A stretch of DNA of 64,000 nucleotides, taken from positions 168,740-232,739 of the forward strand of contig NZ_BIMH01000002.1 in the NCBI RefSeq assembly GCF_004000985.1. The letters are read 5' to 3'. Origin of the DNA: Paenibacillus validus NBRC 15382 (GTDB lineage: Bacteria > Bacillota > Bacilli > Paenibacillales > NBRC-103111). Each line of letters starts with the position of its first letter. Positions within the stretch are counted from its first letter, which is position 1. The notes below the pieces were generated by a model. That model ran no database searches and was not told the origin of the DNA. It worked only from the letters and a program-made list of their open reading frames with translations. Both the position numbers and the translations under genes were made by a program. This document shows, piece by piece, positions 61,086-64,000 of the stretch.

Positions 61086-63293
61086 TCATCCCGGCTCCAG
61101 GAGCCCCATTTCCAAGCAAGCTTTAACCGAAAGCTTCTTAACCTCGGCCTGAAAGCGAATGTCCATTCGTTCCCCCGACAGCTGGACGATTTCCCCCCGC
61201 CCCCAAGACCGGTGCTGAACCGTCAGCCCTATTTTCAGTTGAGCCGCGCTCGTTATCGCATTCGGGTTGAAGGGAACCGCGGGCTTTACCGTATTTGCCT
61301 GGACGGACGCTTCCTGTTTGGGCAGCGGCTTGTCGGGCGTGACGATGCTGCGAACGTCCGCAACAAACGGAGATTCTTTTACTTTTTCGCCATCCCTTTT
61401 TTGATACGTAAGCAGCTCCAGTTCCCTTTTCGCCCGGGTCATGCCGACGTAGAATAAACGGACGGCTTCCTCCAAGAGGGCCTGATTCCCTCCGGCCTTT
61501 TTCTCCATGTCCGCGGAAGCGGGCAGGATGCCGTCGATCAGATCGATCATATATACCCGCTCGAACTCCAGACCTTTTGCACTGTGAAGGGTGGAGAAGG
61601 TCACCGCATTGTGGTCCTTATTGGACTTTGAGCTTTTCATCAGAGACGCCAAGTGCTTCAGCCGCTTCGCAAAATCTTCCATCGTTTCGAGCGTATCCGC
61701 GATCGCTTCCAGCGTGTTCAGAATACCGGTCAAGTATTCCTTGCTGAATCCCAGCCTTTCACACATCTTGTCGATGGCTTTCTCGTAGCCAAGCCGGTTT
61801 CGAATTACCCGGATTGCCTCAAGCGGCGGCATGCCTTTCATCTGTTGCAAGGTTTCTTTGACTTCCTGCACCTGTTTACGCTGATAATCTTGCAGCGGGA
61901 CGTAGTTCAGCAAATTATCAAAGACGGATTCGTTATTGTCGATTCCCTTCAGTACCGCCATCTGCTGCTTGGTAATATACCCGTTAAGCTTGGTATGAAT
62001 TTCTTCCATAATATCAACGCGCTTGTCCGTAAAGGTCATTCGCATGAAGTTCAAGATGTCTTTCACGACCCAATGAGAGAAAAAACGAATGTCAGCATCC
62101 TTCATATAAAAGGGAATCCCCGCGCGGTCAAATTCGTTCATCAAAGGAATGGAAGAGGAATGATTTCGATACAGCACCGCCACATCGCGAAGACTTTCAA
62201 CCTTTTGGATTTCCTGGACCAAGTATTTCGTCTGATAAGGGTAATCGGCAAAGCTCCTGATTCGGATCGGCTTATGCGATGAGTTGTGAGTAAACATGTT
62301 CTTATCGTACCGATTTTTGTTTCGTTTTATGAATTGGTTGGCCGCTTTCACAATATGTTGCGATGACCTGTAGTTTTGCTCCATGAAGAGCGTAACGGCA
62401 TTCGGGTACACTTGCCTGAAGTTAAGCAAATAGGCAGGCTCCGCGCCTCTCCAGCTGTAAATGGATTGATCATCGTCGGCTACGACACACAGATTGCCAT
62501 GTTCCCTTACCAGCTTCTCGACAATGGCGTGCTGTACCATCGACGTGTCCTGACTTTCATCGGTCAGCACATAATCGTACCTTTGCTGATATTTGCGCAG
62601 CAGCTCCCGATCCCTCTCCAACACCTCGTTCGCGATGGTCAGCATATCGTCGTAATCAATCAGCAGCTTGCTCGAGCCTAACCGTTTATAAGTCTCATAT
62701 TCCCACAGGATTCGCCCCGCTTCCTTCACATTACATGGAACGTTCGACCATTCGTCTTCAGGAATCATTTTGTTCTTGATGAAGCTAATGTAGGTGGTGA
62801 GCTCGTCCATTTGATCATCGGTGATGTTTTCGCGGGCGATCGTTTTATACAAATGCCGTAAAATAAACTTCTTATGTAAAGGCGGACTATCGGAATCCAA
62901 ATCGCCCAGTTCTTCCAAGCTGATGTCGCCTTCAATGATTTGATAGGCCGTCCTCGTTTTACGGAAATGCTCCCGAACGACCTCGAAGGCCATGCTGTGA
63001 ATCGTAGAAAAATCAACCGGCGGAAGATCAGGGAAAAAACGTTTAAACCGCTCTTTCATATCCGCCGCTGACGCGCGGCTGAATGTAATCGCCTTAATGC
63101 GGGACGGGACAACTCCCTTCTCTTCAATGAGGTAGCCGATCCGCATGATGACCGTGGTCGTTTTCCCGGATCCCGGAGAGGCCAGAAGAAGCAAGGCTCC
63201 CTCCGTTTGAAGAACTGCCTGCTTCTGGACGTTATTTAAAGAAACTCCGTTTTGTTTGATGTTTCGGGTAAAAAAATCGTCACTTGCTTTCAT
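61086..63293 (-). CDS. UvrD/PcrA-like superfamily I DNA helicase (YjcD type)
   Basis: A 735-residue helicase: Q motif region NNVQKQAV, Walker A LASPGSGKTTTV, motif Ia ITFSRASAADM, II LTDESQDTS (DE-x-Q), III VADDDQSIYSWRGA, IV QNYRSSQHIV, V FSTLHSAKGLEFERVYMIDL, VI FYVGMTRAKREL. The C-terminus (GLTVQHRSWGRGEIVQLSG) is the Tudor-like module of PcrA. Shorter 1B/2B domains and the SRASA motif resemble B. subtilis YjcD rather than PcrA. ATG 63293 follows AAAGGG; TTG 63302 less likely. Confidence 0.9.
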   Translation of the reverse strand: MKASDDFFTRNIKQNGVSLNNVQKQAVLQTEGALLLLASPGSGKTTTVIMRIGYLIEEKGVVPSRIKAITFSRASAADMKERFKRFFPDLPPVDFSTIHSMAFEVVREHFRKTRTAYQIIEGDISLEELGDLDSDSPPLHKKFILRHLYKTIARENITDDQMDELTTYISFIKNKMIPEDEWSNVPCNVKEAGRILWEYETYKRLGSSKLLIDYDDMLTIANEVLERDRELLRKYQQRYDYVLTDESQDTSMVQHAIVEKLVREHGNLCVVADDDQSIYSWRGAEPAYLLNFRQVYPNAVTLFMEQNYRSSQHIVKAANQFIKRNKNRYDKNMFTHNSSHKPIRIRSFADYPYQTKYLVQEIQKVESLRDVAVLYRNHSSSIPLMNEFDRAGIPFYMKDADIRFFSHWVVKDILNFMRMTFTDKRVDIMEEIHTKLNGYITKQQMAVLKGIDNNESVFDNLLNYVPLQDYQRKQVQEVKETLQQMKGMPPLEAIRVIRNRLGYEKAIDKMCERLGFSKEYLTGILNTLEAIADTLETMEDFAKRLKHLASLMKSSKSNKDHNAVTFSTLHSAKGLEFERVYMIDLIDGILPASADMEKKAGGNQALLEEAVRLFYVGMTRAKRELELLTYQKRDGEKVKESPFVADVRSIVTPDKPLPKQEASVQANTVKPAVPFNPNAITSAAQLKIGLTVQHRSWGRGEIVQLSGERMDIRFQAEVKKLSVKACLEMGLLEPG

Positions 63294-63405
63294 ATCCGAC
63301 AAACCCTTTCAACTAAATCAAATGCCGCATCACATGGTTAGGACACTTACGAGACTATTATAGCATCTCCTTCTAATAGGATCCCGGCTCTCTCCCCGGC
63401 ATAAA

Positions 63406-63446
63406 CAAAAAACGAAAGCCCGGATGATGAAGGGCTTTCGTTTTTC
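63406..63446. terminator. Terminator between the tRNA cluster and the helicase gene
   Basis: AAAAACGAAAGCCC...GGGCTTTCGTTTTT, 14-bp stem, A-run and T-run: bidirectional, ends the minus-strand tRNA transcript. Confidence 0.88.
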
Positions 63447-63478
63447 ACTCTTCGTACACTGATCTCTACGGATCGATA

Positions 63479-63549
63479 AGCGTTTGACGGGAATCGAACC
63501 CATTCCGCCAGCTCAGAAGGCTGGAATTCTTCCATTGAACTACATACGC
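63479..63549 (-). tRNA. tRNA-Arg(TCT), glycine-like body
   Basis: A 71-nt cloverleaf on the minus strand. Acceptor GCGTATG/CAAACGC has a mismatch at pair 5-68; D-stem GTTC/GAAT; anticodon arm CCAGC-CTTCTGA-GCTGG gives TCT; T-arm ATGGG/CCCGT. D-loop and overall sequence resemble tRNA-Gly(TCC), but A20 and C35, arginine identity elements, are present. CCA is not encoded. Confidence 0.75.
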
Positions 63550-63555
63550 ATATGG

Positions 63556-63629
63556 TCGGGACGACACGATTCGAACATGCGACCCCCTGGTCCCAAACCA
63601 GGTGCTCTACCAAGCTGAGCTACGTCCCG
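63556..63629 (-). tRNA. tRNA-Pro(TGG)
   Basis: Cloverleaf CGGGACG...CGTCCCG, anticodon arm CCTGG-TTTGGGA-CCAGG (anticodon TGG), T-loop TTCGAAT. 74 nt; CCA not encoded. 6 bp upstream of tRNA-Arg(TCT), same transcript. Confidence 0.95.
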
Positions 63630-63648
63630 AGATAAAATGGCCTGTTGG

Positions 63649-63810
63649 AGCACACTTTGTAACTCGGTAAAGATGAATGGCGTGCCCTGAGAGATGCGGC
63701 TTTTAGCCGACTGCGCTTTCGAAGCGCAGCTCCGACGAACTCTAACGTTCGAATCTAAATCTCAGCACACTTTGTAACTCGGTGAAGATGAATGGCGTGC
63801 CCTGAGAGAT
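63649..63810 (-). repeat. Imperfect ~46-bp direct repeat of a tRNA-Arg 3' end and flank
   Basis: 63649-63694 and 63764-63810 are nearly identical (one change in AGCACACTTTGTAACTCGG, A/G). They contain the last ~15 nt of tRNA-Arg(ACG) plus its 3' flank. The ~70 bp between them carry a hairpin CTGCGCTTTCGAAGCGCAG-like palindrome. Confidence 0.85.
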
Positions 63811-63869
63811 TCGAACTCCCGACCTTTTGATTCGTAGTCAAACGCTCTATCCGGCTAAGCTAAGGGCAC
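63796..63869 (-). tRNA. tRNA-Arg(ACG)
   Basis: Acceptor GTGCCCT/AGGGCAC with G73; anticodon arm TTTGA-CTACGAA-TCAAA gives ACG; T-loop TTCGAAT. 74 nt; CCA not encoded. Its 3' end is duplicated downstream. Confidence 0.95.
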
Positions 63870-63879
63870 ATGGCAATGG

Positions 63880-63951
63880 CTGGGGATCTAGGATTCGAAC
63901 CTAGGCATGACGGAGTCAAAGTCCGTTGCCTTACCGCTTGGCTAATCCCCA
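63880..63951 (-). tRNA. tRNA-Gln(TTG)
   Basis: Acceptor TGGGGAT/ATCCCCA, G73; anticodon arm ACGGA-CTTTGAC-TCCGT gives TTG; T-arm CCTAG/CTAGG with TTCGAAT. 72 nt. Confidence 0.95.
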
Positions 63952-63978
63952 CTGCTTGCTGAAGTCACTTTCATAGAA

Positions 63979-64000
63979 AAAGCTCACCCAGGGTGAGCTT
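63979..64000. terminator. Hairpin at the window edge
   Basis: AAGCTCACCC pairs with GGGTGAGCTT with almost no loop, preceded by an A-run. It is cut by the window end, so its role is uncertain. Confidence 0.4.

Overview
The window looks like a piece of a Paenibacillus-type (Bacillota, Paenibacillaceae) chromosome. Evidence is the moderately high GC, strong AGGAGG-type ribosome binding sites, endospore genes (an alpha/beta SASP, YlbJ, YunB, a LytH-type M23 endopeptidase), SLH-domain surface anchoring, and Bacillus-like synteny around lipA, yutD, lytH and yunB. Nothing points to a plasmid or phage; there is no IS element, integrase or CRISPR array.

Layout. 1-9.9 kb: housekeeping and sporulation genes (partial ORF, CapA-like phosphoesterase, SASP, a minimal chemoreceptor, M3 oligopeptidase, YycC, DUF2225, truncated hemoglobin, micropeptide, YlbJ). 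9.9-15.9 kb: alpha-glucan phosphorylase, a small zinc-ribbon membrane protein, NAD kinase behind three tandem 37-bp hairpin repeats, YutD with a long disordered tail, and lipoyl synthase. 16-18.7 kb: nickel-pincer nucleotide (NPN) cofactor genes larB and larC, where LarC is split into a His-rich LarC1 on + and a separate LarC2 on - with a terminator between. 18.8-23.8 kb: LytH, YunB, an SmtB/ArsR repressor, a His-rich lipoprotein behind a palindromic operator, and DUF445. 23.9-32.4 kb: a two-component system followed by an RND pump, its adaptor and a large secreted protein. 32.4-37.3 kb: a split chromate transporter pair, MFS, LspA and a YtoI-like CBS/DRTGG regulator.

37.6-47.0 kb is a complete inositol catabolic operon, transcribed iolD-iolE-iolC-iolA-iolJ-iolG-iolB-lacI. 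It converts myo-inositol through inosose to DHAP plus malonate semialdehyde/acetyl-CoA. Three evenly spaced LacI-type sites lie at its promoter. It contains no inositol transporter. 47.2-49.1 kb holds an MFS permease and an SRPBCC protein.

49.2-60.8 kb is a glycerophosphodiester-scavenging module: a GlpP antiterminator; a leader RNA; a HAD phosphatase; a UgpBAE-type importer without its own ATPase; a cytosolic GDPD; and a 1,910-residue secreted, SLH-anchored protein with two GDPD-like domains behind a second similar leader RNA. Both leaders share a GGAGAAAACCCTT motif that merges into a long terminator stem, which fits GlpP antitermination. The inferred scheme is surface hydrolysis of polymer or glycerophosphodiester, import, cytosolic hydrolysis and G3P-sensing by GlpP. 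The end of the window has a UvrD-like helicase (YjcD type) and four minus-strand tRNA genes (Gln, Arg-ACG, Pro, and an unusual Arg-TCT with a glycine-like body). A partial duplication of a tRNA-Arg 3' end lies between them.
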